Assembly: GCA_027922465.2 (NCBI GenBank)
Contig: BQMF02000068.1
Location: 434,001 to 498,000, forward strand
Direction of reading: 5' to 3'
DNA: 64,000 nt
From: Turritopsis dohrnii
Taxonomy: Eukaryota > Cnidaria > Hydrozoa > Anthoathecata > Oceaniidae
Program-made: the position numbers and the translations under genes
Part shown: piece by piece, positions 26,959-38,945 of the stretch
How positions within the stretch are numbered: the first letter of the stretch is position 1
Layout: each line of letters starts with the position of its first letter
The notes under the pieces: generated by a model
The model's database searches: none
Told to the model about the DNA's origin: nothing
The model's input: the letters and a program-made list of their open reading frames with translations, nothing else

Positions 26959-28804
26959 CTTTAATGGGAGAAACCTTCGCGGGAGAAACTTTCGCGAGGT
27001 CAAAAACTCGCGAAATTTATGGGATTTACTTTCGCGAATGCTACATTTTAAACATTTTCGCGGGATTTATTTTCGCGAATGTGGATTTTGGGAAATTTTT
27101 GCGAGATAAACTTTCGCGAATTGCCTGAAAATTTCCTTAAACTTAGCCAAAAATACATTTTGAAAGAGTAACTTTTATCACTTTTTCTTACGTTCTAACC
27201 TCAGAATTTCACAAGGCTTTGAAGTTAAAGTTGAATTAACGATAAACCTACGACCAAACAGAAAAAAATCAATGATTGATAGATATTTTTCTTTTGAACA
27301 ACTATAGAAACTTCTTTATTCATCATCATGTAACTCGTCAAAGAGATCAAATGAAAATCCGGAATTCTTTGGCTCTATTTTTGGTAATGAGATTTCACTT
27401 CAAGGTGGTGCGAATGAGAAAACTGAAATTCCCAAGAAAAATTCCCAAATTCTGGAAAAAAGTAAAACACTACACAACCATCGAAACCATCATCAGGGTC
27501 TTCAAAAACCAAAATGCCTGATGCTTCGAAGAAAATAACAATTATAAATATAGATGATTAAGGTGTGAGTAAGGGAAAAATCATTGACTTTTTTGAAAAA
27601 ACGTTTTTTTGCACATCAGGATGAAAGGAACTCTGAATTTTCCAATGGTGAAACTATTTTTTCAGGAAGTGGATGGGAAGTCCGTTTATTTTCCAAAACT
27701 GTTGTATTAGCGGCTAATTTGTGTACATTAAAGACCATGAAAAAACAAAACATATTGATCATGTTGCGTATTGATCCTTTTGTTTCAAAATTCCGTTTCA
27801 TAAATAATTAATTAGTTCACGCAATAAAGAAAAATCTTTAAAGCTGTTTTTTTTCAGTGTTCACATTTCGTGTCAGAGCCACTTACGTTTGATGTTCCAT
27901 TTACAAAACTAAAAAAGCTCTGACAGTGAGACTTGGCTTACTGAAAAGCTGAAGGGTAGATCTAAAAACGGTTTTTTTTTATCTTTTTAATTTGAACAGA
28001 ATATGAGTTATAGTCTTGAAAGCAAAAAAAATGAAAACAGAAAACGATACTTTTGAGAAATTGAAAATAACTCTGAAAATAATTTATTTGAGTAAAAAAA
28101 GAAAAAACCGTTTTTTACTCTATCTCTTGTGATTACAAAAGTGTAAAAAACATAAGTTAAACTTAACTCGTTTTGTAAATGGAGCTACGTTTTTACAACA
28201 AGGTTCGTTTTCTTTGACTCGTTCTAAAATCTTACATTTTTAGTTTACCTTAAAATTTTTAACATGGGCTTTTAGAGATGTAAATAAGCTTTCCAAAAAT
28301 GTATCATACTTGATATAAACATATTCCTGTCAAAGGAATTAATTAAAAAACAAAAACACGTTTTTTTCCCTTACTCACACCTTAAGAAACAAATTTTGTT
28401 AAGCTTGAATTAGTTCAATGTTTCCCTTTATTTTACACGCATGAAATTTCAAATAAACCTCACTGTAACACTTTTTGTCACTTCAATCGGTTCAAAGACA
28501 GCACGAATTCTGTGAAATATACGTGTATTCTTTTAGTTCAAGACGTGTTTTTATCAGTTTTCAAAAAAAACCTCGTCGTCGGATACAGTCAAAAAATTGT
28601 TTTGTAGACATTTTGAAATTTTTGAATTTTTGAAAAAATCTTTGCAGGATTTATTTTCGCGAATGCCACTTTTTGTAAATTTTTATGGGATTTATTTTCG
28701 CGTGTGGTCGAAATCAAAAATATTTTGGGATTTACTTTCGCGAAAATGTCCAAAATTCGCGAAATTCGCGAAAGTTTCTCTCGCAAAAGTTTCTCCCATT
28801 AAAG
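26959..28804. mobile_element. 1.85 kb inverted-repeat element with TTCGCGAA motifs, TA duplication
   Basis: The left end CTTTAATGGGAGAAACCTTC and the right end AAGTTTCTCCCATTAAAG are inverted and bounded by TA (26957-26958 and 28805-28806). Both arms carry repeated GGGATTTATTTTCGCGAATG-type units (about 26980-27120 and 28640-28790). No transposase ORF. It is interrupted by a second inverted-repeat element at about 27561-28383. Likely a Tc1/mariner-type non-autonomous element. Confidence 0.75.
27561..28383. mobile_element. Inner inverted-repeat element, AGGTGTGAGTAAGGGAAAAA ends
   Basis: GGTGTGAGTAAGGGAAAAA at the left and TTTTTTTCCCTTACTCACACC at the right are inverted repeats, each bordered by TTAA. 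The flank can be read as a TTAA duplication (piggyBac type) or a TA duplication (Tc1/mariner type). Protein-like ORFs were not seen. It lies wholly inside the 26959-28804 element. Confidence 0.65.
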
Positions 28805-29368
28805 TATTTTATTTTATTTATGTATTTATTTCTATCTGTATTTCAACATTAACCTTGTTTTTAGATCCTAATGGAAGAGTTTCCACTTGTAATTTTAAAT
28901 AATTAATGAACATATGTTAGACCAATATGCAAACGTGAGATACTTTCTTTCTTGTAGAGTTTTAAAATGCATATGATCGAACAGAAAGTCCAGATTAAGA
29001 ACTATAAATTTATCTTATAGAAGGATATAATATGAATAAGAAAGAAAGACCTGAGCAGATTTGATAAATAAATATCGGATTTCCAATTTTAAAACCACCT
29101 TTCAATCAGTAGAAAATTCTGCATGAATGAGAAATATATGCATCCCAATCAGAAGTTCTAATAGCAGAACAGTAAATAGCAAATTGTTAATCCATTTATA
29201 TTCATTTCAGAACATCCGTCACACGTACTTTTCCGCTGAATGCGTAGTCCTTAAACGGTCCTATCTTAGCTTTATTCTTTCACAGACTAAGTAGTTAAAC
29301 TTACCAGAACAATGGTAACAGTAATGGTGATAACACTGCTCGCTGCAATAAATTTTTCTGCATAGTTA

Positions 29369-29756
29369 CCGTATTCTCTGTAATAAGCACCCGTGCGTTT
29401 ATACAATTTCTTTGGATATTAGGGGGGGAGGGGGCGCTTATGAAAAAAATTTGAAAAGGTCATGTTAGCTGTGAACGAGGCATTGCTTTTTATCATAAAA
29501 GAATAAAAACAAATGTATTTTTCATGGAAACGACATAAGATTTTGTTCTTACATTTAGGAATCACACAAATATAATCTTCCTTTTCTATTACAAAATTTT
29601 TGCTTTTTGTTCAAAGTTCGAATTACCAGCCGGATTCTTATTAATTCCTGAGTTAATGTTAAGTCACTCTAATAACCACCTGGGCGTTTATTGGAGAGGG
29701 GCGCCTATTGGAGAGGGACCCCTATTGGAGAGGGGCACTAATTAGAGAGAACACGG
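29369..29756. mobile_element. MITE with CCGTATTCTC ends and TA target duplication
   Basis: CCGTATTCTCTGTAATAAGC and TAATTAGAGAGAACACGG are inverted repeats bounded by TA at 29367-29368 and 29757-29758. Internal GGCGCTTATG and GGAGAGGGGCGCCTATT-like motifs recur. It has the same end signature (CCGTRTTYTC) as the 13917 element. A related fragment is at about 50237-50345. Confidence 0.7.
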
Positions 29757-32700
29757 TATGTAGAAAGTAAAAAATGTCCCGTAAATGCTTGAAGCTTCGG
29801 GAAAATGAAATTTCTTGATTTTTCTGCAAATACATTGCCGATCTCATCCCGTGAGCGCTTTGTTTACTGGAATGATCGACCTGGAAATGGTCCGATTTCT
29901 TCTTAGAAACATCACGCCTCCTTAAGATCGCAATATATGATAAAACAACGAAATTAAAGTTTTGAAAAGAATTCTGCATGGAGGAGAAAAGGGGCGCAAT
30001 CCATAAAGGTCGTTGGTTTAAGGTGGGCATAATCAAGCATTTACGGTTACAACAATATTTCAAAAATATAAGACAATCCATAAATACAAGTTTATAACTA
30101 CAAAGAAATAAAGAGGTCATGTTGAATCGTGATCTAAAGTAGAAATGAAAAAGCATTTGCAAAGTAAATAATTTGATCGTAGCTACTGTTATTCAATTTG
30201 TGGCTTTATGTTTGGTGGGGAAGGTTTGTGTGTTAAATAATACTTGTGAGATTTTGGATTGTGATCAGGTGGAGTTGCCAAGAAATTTCCTTTATGCGGA
30301 AAGTTAGTATCTCAATCTCGGTTAGAAAAGTACTTTCTATCGATATCTTAGTTATTATAGTTTGAGTTTTACATCATTACTACGTTCACTTTATAGAACT
30401 CCATCTATTTGGCAGTGAAGGCGTTCTTAAACACGGTAGTTCGCCCACTTATATAAATAGTTCAGCCTCAGAAGAGCTAATGGTGCAATTAGGGGTTTTT
30501 TTTATCTGAAAGGCGGACCAGATGAAAAATGAGATGGTTATAATTAGTATTTGTACCTTTATGACATTTTCGCAACTTATCGATATTTTAAATCGAATGG
30601 TTGGAATAATTTCGCATAAATCATTCCTGAATATAACTGTTCAGGAAAGCAAGATTTTGTGTTTTGACCTTCCTACCCCGAAGAGCCTCATGGTGCATTC
30701 TTTTACAACGAAACCTTAAAACGGACGGACACTTGACCGTTCCCCGGCACTACGAACCCAACATGGTAAAATCTCTATTAGACGGATTCTGTTCTAAGAC
30801 GCACAATTTCCCTTACCTGAAATTCAACCGAGCACGGAGTTTAAAACACCCTTGATCAACCAAAATACTCTGGAACTGATTTAAAATGGGAAACATAACT
30901 ATTTTGATCTTTGCCCTTTCCCTAGTACGACTTTTAGTAATCAAATCAAAGGGAGCTGATCACGTGATTTGACATAGGCATTTTTCAGTTGACATGGAAA
31001 CATAGAAAAACTTGTACCTTGTACCAGTGGATAGTCTTCTTCATTATCTTCATTGTCAATATTATATTTCAATCGCTGCTACACGAACACAACCAAAGTC
31101 ATAATCGTTTCTAACTGATATTGATTGCCACACTCACCTCACCTTGCTGACAAAACAACCAAAACTGAAATTGACCTGAACTAACAGATTGGAATGAGGA
31201 CACGTTTCCAGTTACAAATGAAAACATACCATATAGTTAGCAAATTCTTTTTTGTCAATTCATCATATCAATCGCAACATTTCATAGACAACTGACAACA
31301 ATTGTTCCCAGCATAATTAACGTTGATCGGATGAACAGGCACTAATAAAAGATAATGGAGCAAACTGGTCATCTTTACTGAATATAAGAGTTAATAAGTC
31401 AGATTACATAAATAAAACTTACTATCCAAACACAAATACGCTTGGTTCCAAATAACAAACAAAAAATATTCGAGCTGTTTTATATATATTTCCTCAGCTT
31501 CTTTCAATACTCAGGTCTCACTTTCCAACTGAAAAGAATTTTCGTAGTAAGCGAGATTCACAAAATGTTTCTATATAGGACATGCAGTACATTTTGTTCA
31601 ACATTTGTTGTATAATATCGGGAAGGTGGACAACTCACTTTTAATCAGTTGTTATGGTTTCATTTTCTTCAAGCTTGTAAGATTTCTTCATTCTTTTCTT
31701 GTTTAGCTAGTAAAGTATTCAAAGCAGATCAAAAATAATATACTTGATTTCTTCAACCAAATATAATCAAACAATTCTAGGAAAGCGAAAAGAAACTTTC
31801 CACAAATTTGGTCCTTACCTTATCGGTGCTTCACTGATCGTAGCTTCTGTTGTAATCGCTCCTCAATGATTTGATTTTCTCTGTTATTACTTCCATGGAT
31901 AAAAACCAACCATATTATAATACATACTATACACAGAACAAAATTATACATCACGTCGATAATGGATACCTACATTTGACCCAACTTTCCGAAGTTATGT
32001 TAATCGCTGGTATTTCCTTTAATTTTAAAGGTTGTCAACAGTCGTCCCTTCTAAGGGGTTGTTTATATGGAGAATTTTCATCCCGGGTTGAAATTTCTTC
32101 TCGGTACCGGGCTGGAATATAAGAGCATTTATATGGATACGTTCAGCCGGTATTATGAAAAAAACTATTCAGTCAAAAGATTATGACGAATTTCTTTAAT
32201 TTTTCCAGAGCACTAGCGCATACTTTTTTATAAGATCTTTTTCAAATATATGTATTTTTGAGTTGCATTTTCTTCATCAGATGAAAACTTAGGTGATCTA
32301 AAATATTTTATGTCATTCGAATAGATACCAGCCATATGGCTTTCCTTCTGTTTATACTTGTCAACGTTATAATCCTTATTGTATTTATGATTTTTGATTT
32401 ACTTTTTTGCTCAAACAAAGCAGTAAAGTGTGAATTTTTTCCCGGGCTGGAAATCCTTGCTCGACCACTTGCAACATTCCAACCAATGTTGTCTACACAC
32501 TAAAACGTGACAGGTTTTACATCTGAATAATATAATACAGTTTACAAAATAGAAACCAATTAACCATGCAGAGTGATAGTAACAATCATACCTGAATAAG
32601 AAAAAGCTGAAAGTGTTTTGTCATTTTACCAACTATAAGAAAAACTTGGTTACAAAATTTGGAACAGTTCACTCTTATCTCCTCTTTCTCTCCGCTTTCA

Positions 32701-32980
32701 GTTCGATTTTGGGCGCGATTAATAATTGATAAGGATTTTTTAAAAAAAATGGAATGCAGAAAACATGTAAATATGATAAATATAGGATAAATAATTGGGT
32801 GGTAAATATACATAAATAAAATAAACTGAAACACAATTGAACAATAGATAAATGGAACAACATAATTATTATATAATTACTATAATTACTATAAAAACTA
32901 TAAATGGGCACCACCACTATCTCTCTCTCCGCTATTACACAAACATAAATTAAACATAAAATGTGAATAAAGTTTGATGA
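29757..32980. other. Non-coding stretch with possible MITE fragments
   Basis: No reliable exon. The overlapping ORFs at 30522-30855 are short and unrecognised. At 32060-32160 and 32430-32480, CCCGGGTTGAAATTTCTTCTC and CCCGGGCTGGAAATCC resemble fragments of a CCGGG-rich repeat. Confidence 0.45.
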
Positions 32981-33590
32981 AAAATAAAAATAGTGAAAAA
33001 AGAAAATGTGAAGGGTAGTGTGGAACAATAAGTATATAAAGTAATAAAGTATAATCTAGACGTATAAGATTTATAGGAGGAATGGGTATGGGTGTATAAT
33101 GGTTAGTTTGGTTGGTTAAGAGGTTGTAAAAATGAGTTTTTAGGGGGCGATAGGAAAAAGAAGCGGAACGTAAATATAACATGAGAATGGTGAAAAGTAG
33201 CAACAAGTAACTGGAGGTGTGTATGGGTGGAATAAAAATGGGGAATATAGTTACAGGAGAATAAAGGAGGATAGTGTGGAAAAGTAGGTTGAACGAAAGG
33301 TGGAAATAAGCAAAAGGGCGCAGAACATAATATGAATCATACTAGTATGTTGAGTATAAAGGAAGGCAATGTGTGAATGTAATTGTGACATGAATGGAAT
33401 ATAAATAGTTGAAAAAGAAATGGGAGGGGTAAACAAGTAGATAGGAAATAGAGAAATGTATTTGAGATAATACATTAGGGAGGAATGAATGTGGTGAGGA
33501 ATGCAAACAAGTGGATTGAAATAAGGAAGGTATGGGCATAGTTTATAGTAGAGGTGAGTGGATGTGGACATGTTAAAGAGAGGGTCAGGC
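32980..33590. other. Cytosine-poor tract with strong strand asymmetry
   Basis: The + strand is almost free of C for about 600 bp and is rich in GGA, GGT and GAA words. This leaves several long overlapping minus-strand ORFs simply because stops are rare. From 33600 to 33830 the composition switches to pyrimidine-rich. No protein domain could be recognised in any frame. Confidence 0.6.
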
Positions 33591-33950
33591 CATTATCTTG
33601 AAAGGGACAAATTATTTTATCTTTCATCGTATTTGTTCGCTCACATTCCTCTTCGTACTACTACTAATTTCTCCTTTTTGTGCAGGACAGACTTCCTTGT
33701 CTTGGAGACATCGCGTCTTTCTCTCTTGCTTTTGGTCAGATTTTTCTTCTATTATTGCATCTTTGCATCTGATCTGTCTCTTCCTTCATATATCTTCACT
33801 TAGTCATTCATTCTTTTATTCGTGAGTTATATGGTTTTGTTTGTTTTATTGTTCTAATGTATTTATATGTAGATATGTAGATATTTAGATATTCAGGTAA
33901 TTAGATGGTTTACTAGACGAACAGGGAAAAAATTCAAATCAGACGTATAA

Positions 33951-34013
33951 GCTATTTTAGGGTACAATACTAGTCTACTTGGTACAATACTAGTCTACTT
34001 GGTACAATCTAGT
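33951..34013 (+). repeat. 20-21 bp tandem repeat
   Basis: The unit GGTACAATACTAGTCTACTT occurs twice exactly, with a leading partial unit at about 33951 and a degenerate third unit ending near 34013. Confidence 0.75.
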
Positions 34014-34019
34014 AAGTAA

Positions 34020-35570
34020 ATTTCACCAACATTATCACGGTTGTTTGTTGTGTATTTTGATGAACTTTCCACATTATAAATAATGGTTGGTCCGATTTGT
34101 TCCACATTGTATTTGATTGCGGTTGAAATTGCTGTTTCATAAGCAGGATAATTGACTTGACTTGGTAAATCACAATGTTTACATCATGATTTCTGATTCC
34201 CAAATGTATAAAGTCAACCATTACTATGAGTTTTTCGTTACTTCTTGCTTGGAGTTAGCTTGATACGAACGACATATTATTAATACGATACAATATCAGG
34301 TTAAATGCAAATTCAATAGTAAACACTACATCGATCGGTTTGAAAATTTCCCCTTCACGTCGATAGGGGATCCTTAACTGCCTTCACGTTTGACTACTTA
34401 CTTAACTTCATGATCTGTTTAACCTATCCTTTTGTATTGTATTGTATTATTCTGTTTAATGTTATAATATATTCTGTTAAATATTAAACTACGTATTCAA
34501 TCTATCTATCTATAAACTCCTACCATCAATTGATGTTAAAACTTCATGATCACTACCAAAGTTCATTATTACAAACCTTAAATGATCGAATCAGCGTCCT
34601 CAACCTTTGTTCAAAAATATTTTATGGAAACCCCTATAACTGGCAATTAGTTAAAAAAAATCAAATTTAAACCCGTTTGCTGCAAAAAAGTCATTGGTAC
34701 ATATCAAAAGGAGTTTATTGGATAGGGCGCCATATCGATCAAACTTCTTAAAACACCTTCTATCCGTGATACTTCGACGTTAATGTTTATGAAATTGACT
34801 TTCCTTTCCTCATGGACGTCCGTGCTTTCCTATAAGAAATTTTATTCTCTAAGATCAGTTGATTTGTCAATGATGTCTCTCTATCGTTGTTGTTTTAACC
34901 CATCCATACCAATCAGTTTCCATATGATATCCTCACCTTTTTTTCTCCTTCCCTATAAAATAGTCTAATTTCGAAATGTTAGATTGTTTCTTATTCAAAA
35001 TTACACAAAATGTGTATATGAGTCATCTATTTCAAAAGAACTACAACATTTTGTTAAATCCTTCTCCAAAATCTTAAGTTGATCTTAAACCTACCTGAGT
35101 GGTATACTTATCCCTTCACCGAGTTCACCATTACTTCTTCAAAGTGGTATGAGAATATAGTTAATTTTACATACATGCAAATACAAATATACCATTTATC
35201 TAACAACTTGAGACAAACCAATTGAAAATAGAGAAAAGTAATTTTATATAATTTTATCTAAATACATTCGTTCAACGTTCACTTTTATCAAATGTCTCAA
35301 CTTGATAAATAAATACCTCATACTGTTAATATGATTTTACACGGGTATTTAGGAAATCCTTACTTAAAAAGTTCCTCAAGAATTCTGAACAAGAGAAATT
35401 TCTCTTGTAGTATAACCTGGGGTAGAAAAGAAAGATTAACCACGCCGACATTTGATTTTAATGGCATTTAAATTGTTTTCAAAAGTTAATATATTACTTT
35501 AAATTGAACAATGTAGAGAGGGAATGGATAATATCAATAACAATTTATTCCGATAAATAATAATGTAATC
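34020..35570. other. Non-coding stretch, nothing recognised
   Basis: AT-rich; short ORFs only. The 34430-34510 segment (TTGTATTGTATTGTATTATT followed by TATC repeats) resembles a retroelement 3' tail but has no coding support. Confidence 0.4.
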
Positions 35571-35572
35571 GA

Positions 35573-35740
35573 CTACAAGATCGTTATCTTCTTGCGTCTG
35601 AAGTGAAGACCATCATGATCAGGAAACAACTTCCATATCTTTAGCCGGATGTAGTCACACAGGGAGCAAAAACGTCGTTCGCGTGTTGGGTCGGAGGATT
35701 CAAGAGGAACTTGAGTGACATATGTTGGTATCAAGAATCA
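35573..35740 (-). CDS. Unrecognised terminal exon-like ORF
   Basis: The minus strand reads TPTYVTQVPLESSDPTRERR and continues through FCSLCDYIRLKIWKLFPDH to DGLHFRRKKITIL and a TAG stop at 35573-35575. The composition is protein-like, with charged and aromatic residues and CxxC, unlike the random ORFs around it. No clear acceptor was found upstream and no partner exon is visible. It may be the last exon of a host gene or a transposon remnant. Function unknown. Confidence 0.35.
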
Positions 35741-36070
35741 TAAATCTTAATTGATGTATGTGTACTCAAACATTTCCTGCAGGAGAGATGGGATGTGGTG
35801 GACGAGGGATCCCCAAAATCATCGCAATAACGCCCCAAAAGAAAGTCCTAAAACTTACAAGCAATTCCAAAACAGTGCGACGAAAGTTCTTTTACCAAAT
35901 AAATTAAGAATATTGTTTATAGTTCTGTTATTAATCAGCAATTTTTTGAGTACGGCATGATCGTTATCACTAAAAAGTCTGCTTTGGATGTCTTGAATAT
36001 AATATCGTATTTCGACGAGATTCTATTAGACTGTCCACACTATTGCATTTTATTGAAATATCGAAAAAAG

Positions 36071-36175
36071 AGCTCAGCCTCGTCAAGGTAAGGTCTTCGA
36101 TATGTCAAGTATGTTGTGATAGAGCTCAGCCTCGTCAAGGTAAGGTCTTCAATATGTCAAGTATGTTGTGATAGA
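36071..36175 (+). repeat. 52 bp direct tandem duplication
   Basis: AGCTCAGCCTCGTCAAGGTA starts at 36071 and again at 36123. The two copies differ by one base (TTCGATATG against TTCAATATG). It lies just upstream of the 1.2 kb tandem array. Confidence 0.85.
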
Positions 36176-36339
36176 GCACTCTGGAAGTCAGAAGTTCTTT
36201 CAGTATTCTTCCAATCATTCAACACTTTTGCATAATGCAGATATAAAATTCAAACAAGATGCCCTACCGGGCAGAAGGATTTCTGCAAGCTTTGCTGCTG
36301 AAAATGCCACAAAAATGCAACACTAGCACACTAGTCCTG

Positions 36340-36500
36340 CAAAACTAAGACAGTCACATCATTCAGCTCGAGAAGCATCAGCATTAAATAAACAAAAATA
36401 TTGATACGACTGACAATGTTCGTCAAGAAAGTCAGCCTACCATAACATAAAAAAGGGGCTTTTCTTTATGCTATCGCGGAGATCATTTATGAAGATCTTT
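36340..36500 (-). ncRNA. Candidate spliced-leader-like RNA, unit 1
   Basis: Minus-strand order: a hairpin CATAAAGAA/TTTTTTATG (36446-36470), a donor-like site with exon ending at 36441 and GTAG at 36437-36440, a second stem CTGAC/GTCAG (36410-36435), and an Sm-like ATTTTTG (36393-36399). That order is typical of spliced-leader RNAs, which are often in tandem arrays. The 5' end and the 3' stem are not clear and no leader sequence is known here, so this is a structural hypothesis. Confidence 0.35.
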
Positions 36501-37549
36501 TTTTTTGTACGAATAAGCTGAATGATTGTTACTGGATATTTGCCACCCACGTACTCCAAAAAAGTGCATCGACACAATACGAAACTTTAATTTAACCACA
36601 TTAAATAACGAATCCTATAAAAAGATTGTGTATACTGGCGGTAACCAACATATCGTTTGGGCAGCACAAACTAATATATAAAGTTTCTATATTGATCTCC
36701 TCAGAATGAAAAATATAAATATCACAATAATAATTACTTAGAAATTAAAGCTCATATCTAATCTAAAAGTTAAAAAAAATACAACATACGTAGGGAGAAA
36801 AGAGATAAGCTGATATAGCCAGAATACATCCAAAAATTGCTACTAAATATAGTATAAATAGCTGTATAAAGTGCATATGTTGGTGATGTTGGGGAGGAGC
36901 TGAAAGGAAGCTAAGCTGAGCTTTAAAAATCCAAAAGCTTCTAAAAATTGACTTCAAACATGCATGCACATACAAAATACACGAAGGTCTTTCATATTTA
37001 AAAAGGCTTGGAGCAAAAATAAAACAAGAAATACCTTTTCTTCCACCACCATGTATTTGGCACTGTTTTCATATTTTAAACTTCAAGAAAACTTCTTTCA
37101 AAAAACAGAATAACCACACTGTAATTTAATTTTGTGAACATGATAAGTTCCCAACAGTAATGCAATTCTTTATATAAAATTATAAGCTGTATTAACTTCT
37201 TTTAAAGCCATATTTCCATCAAAGAAACTTTTAGCAAACTACACACGTTCTTTCGCTGCCATTTTTAAAACGTTTTGTGGACGATCACATGGCATGGCGA
37301 AAATCAGCCAATAAACTATCGCTATTTAAGTGGAGGTGGCTAAATTAGCACCCTTTCGTAGAAATCGGGCATTATGCACCAATGACAATTAAGACGGCTT
37401 TTTTATGAACCAATGAAATTTAAGAAACAAAAATGCGTAGGTTTGGACAGTAAGATGAAAAAAAAAACAAGATGCCCTACCGGGCAGAAGGATTTCTGCA
37501 AGCTTTGCTGCTGAAAATGCCACAAAAATGCAACACTAGCACACTAGTC

Positions 37550-37710
37550 CTGCAAAACTAAGACAGTCACATCATTCAGCTCGAGAAGCATCAGCATTAA
37601 ATAAACAAAAATATTGATGCGACTGACAATGTTCGTCAAGAAAGTCAGCCTACCATAACATAAAAAAGGCTTTTCTTTATGCTATCGCGGAGATCATTTA
37701 TGAAGATCTG
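37550..37710 (-). ncRNA. Candidate spliced-leader-like RNA, unit 2
   Basis: Same layout as unit 1: hairpin 37659-37681, donor-like GTAG at 37650-37653, second stem 37623-37648, Sm-like site 37606-37612. This copy lacks two bases (loop AAGCC instead of AAGCCCC). The deletion falls in the loop, so the 9 bp stem is kept. Confidence 0.35.
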
Positions 37711-38784
37711 TTTTTTTGTACGAATAAGTTGAATGATTGTTACTGGATATTTGCCACCCACGTACTCCAAAAAAGTGCATCAACACAATACGAAACTTTA
37801 ATTTAAGCACATTAAATATAACGAATCATATAAAAAGATTGTGTTTACTGGCGGTAACCAACATATCGTTTGGGCAGCACAAACTAATATATATATATAT
37901 ATAAAGTTTCTATATTGATCTCCTCAGAATGAAAAATATAAATATCACAATAATAATTACTTAGAAATTAAAGCTCATATCTAATCTAATTTAAAAAAAA
38001 TACAACATACGTAGGGAGAAAAGACATAAGCTGATATAGCCAGAATACATCCAAAAACTGCTAATAAATATAGTATAAATAGCTGTATAAAGTGCATTAT
38101 GTTATGTTGGTGATGTTGAGGAGGAGAGCTGAAAGGAAGCTAAGCTGAGCTTTAAAAATCCAAAAGCTTCTAAAAATTGACTTCAAACATGCATACACAT
38201 ACAAAAGGTCTTTCATACGAAGGTCTTTCATATTTAAAAAGGCTTGGAGCAAAAATAAAACAAGAAATACCTTTTCTCCCACACACACCATCCATGTATT
38301 GGCACTGTTTTCATATTTTAAACTTCAAGAAAACTTCTTTCAAAAAACAGAATAACCACACTGTAATTTAATTTTGTGAACATGATAAGTTCCCAACAGT
38401 AATGCAATTCTTTATATAAAATTATAAGCTGTATTAACTTCTTTTAAAGCCATATTTCCATCAAAGAAACTTTTAGCAAACTACACACGTTCTTTCGCTG
38501 CCATTTTAAAAACGTTTTGTGGACGATCACATGGCGAAAATCAGCCAATGAACTATCGCTATTTAAGTGGCGGTGGCTAAATTAGCACCCTTTCGTAGAA
38601 ATCGGGCATTATGCACCAATGACAATTAAGACGGCTTTTTTATGAACCAATGAAATTTAAGAAACAAAAATGCGTAGGTTTGGACAGTAGATGAAAAACA
38701 AGATGCCCTACCGGGCAGAAGGATTTCTGCAAGCTTTGCTGCTGAAAATGCCACAAAAATGCAACACTAGCACACTAGTTCTAC

Positions 38785-38945
38785 AAAACTAAGACAGTCA
38801 CATCATTCAGGTCGAGAAGCATCAGCATTAAATAAACAAAAATATTAATGCGACTGACAATGTTCGTCAAGAAAGTCAGCCTACCTTAACATAAAAAAGG
38901 GGCTTTTCTTTATGCTATCGCGGAGATCATTTATGAAGATCTGTT
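38785..38945 (-). ncRNA. Candidate spliced-leader-like RNA, unit 3
   Basis: Hairpin 38890-38914, donor-like GTAG at 38881-38884, second stem 38854-38879, Sm-like site 38837-38843. Here the base pair before the donor reads TTAAG rather than TTATG. AAG before GT is a better donor context, so this could be the functional copy if the array is a spliced-leader locus. Confidence 0.35.

Noticed and set aside
32586..33571. Long overlapping minus-strand ORFs as genes
   Set aside because: They arise from the C-poor composition; two or three frames are open at once and no domain is visible.
36650..36690. Weak resemblance of GGGCAGCACAAACTAATATA to U6 snRNA
   Set aside because: The 5' stem partner and the ACAGAGA box of U6 are missing.
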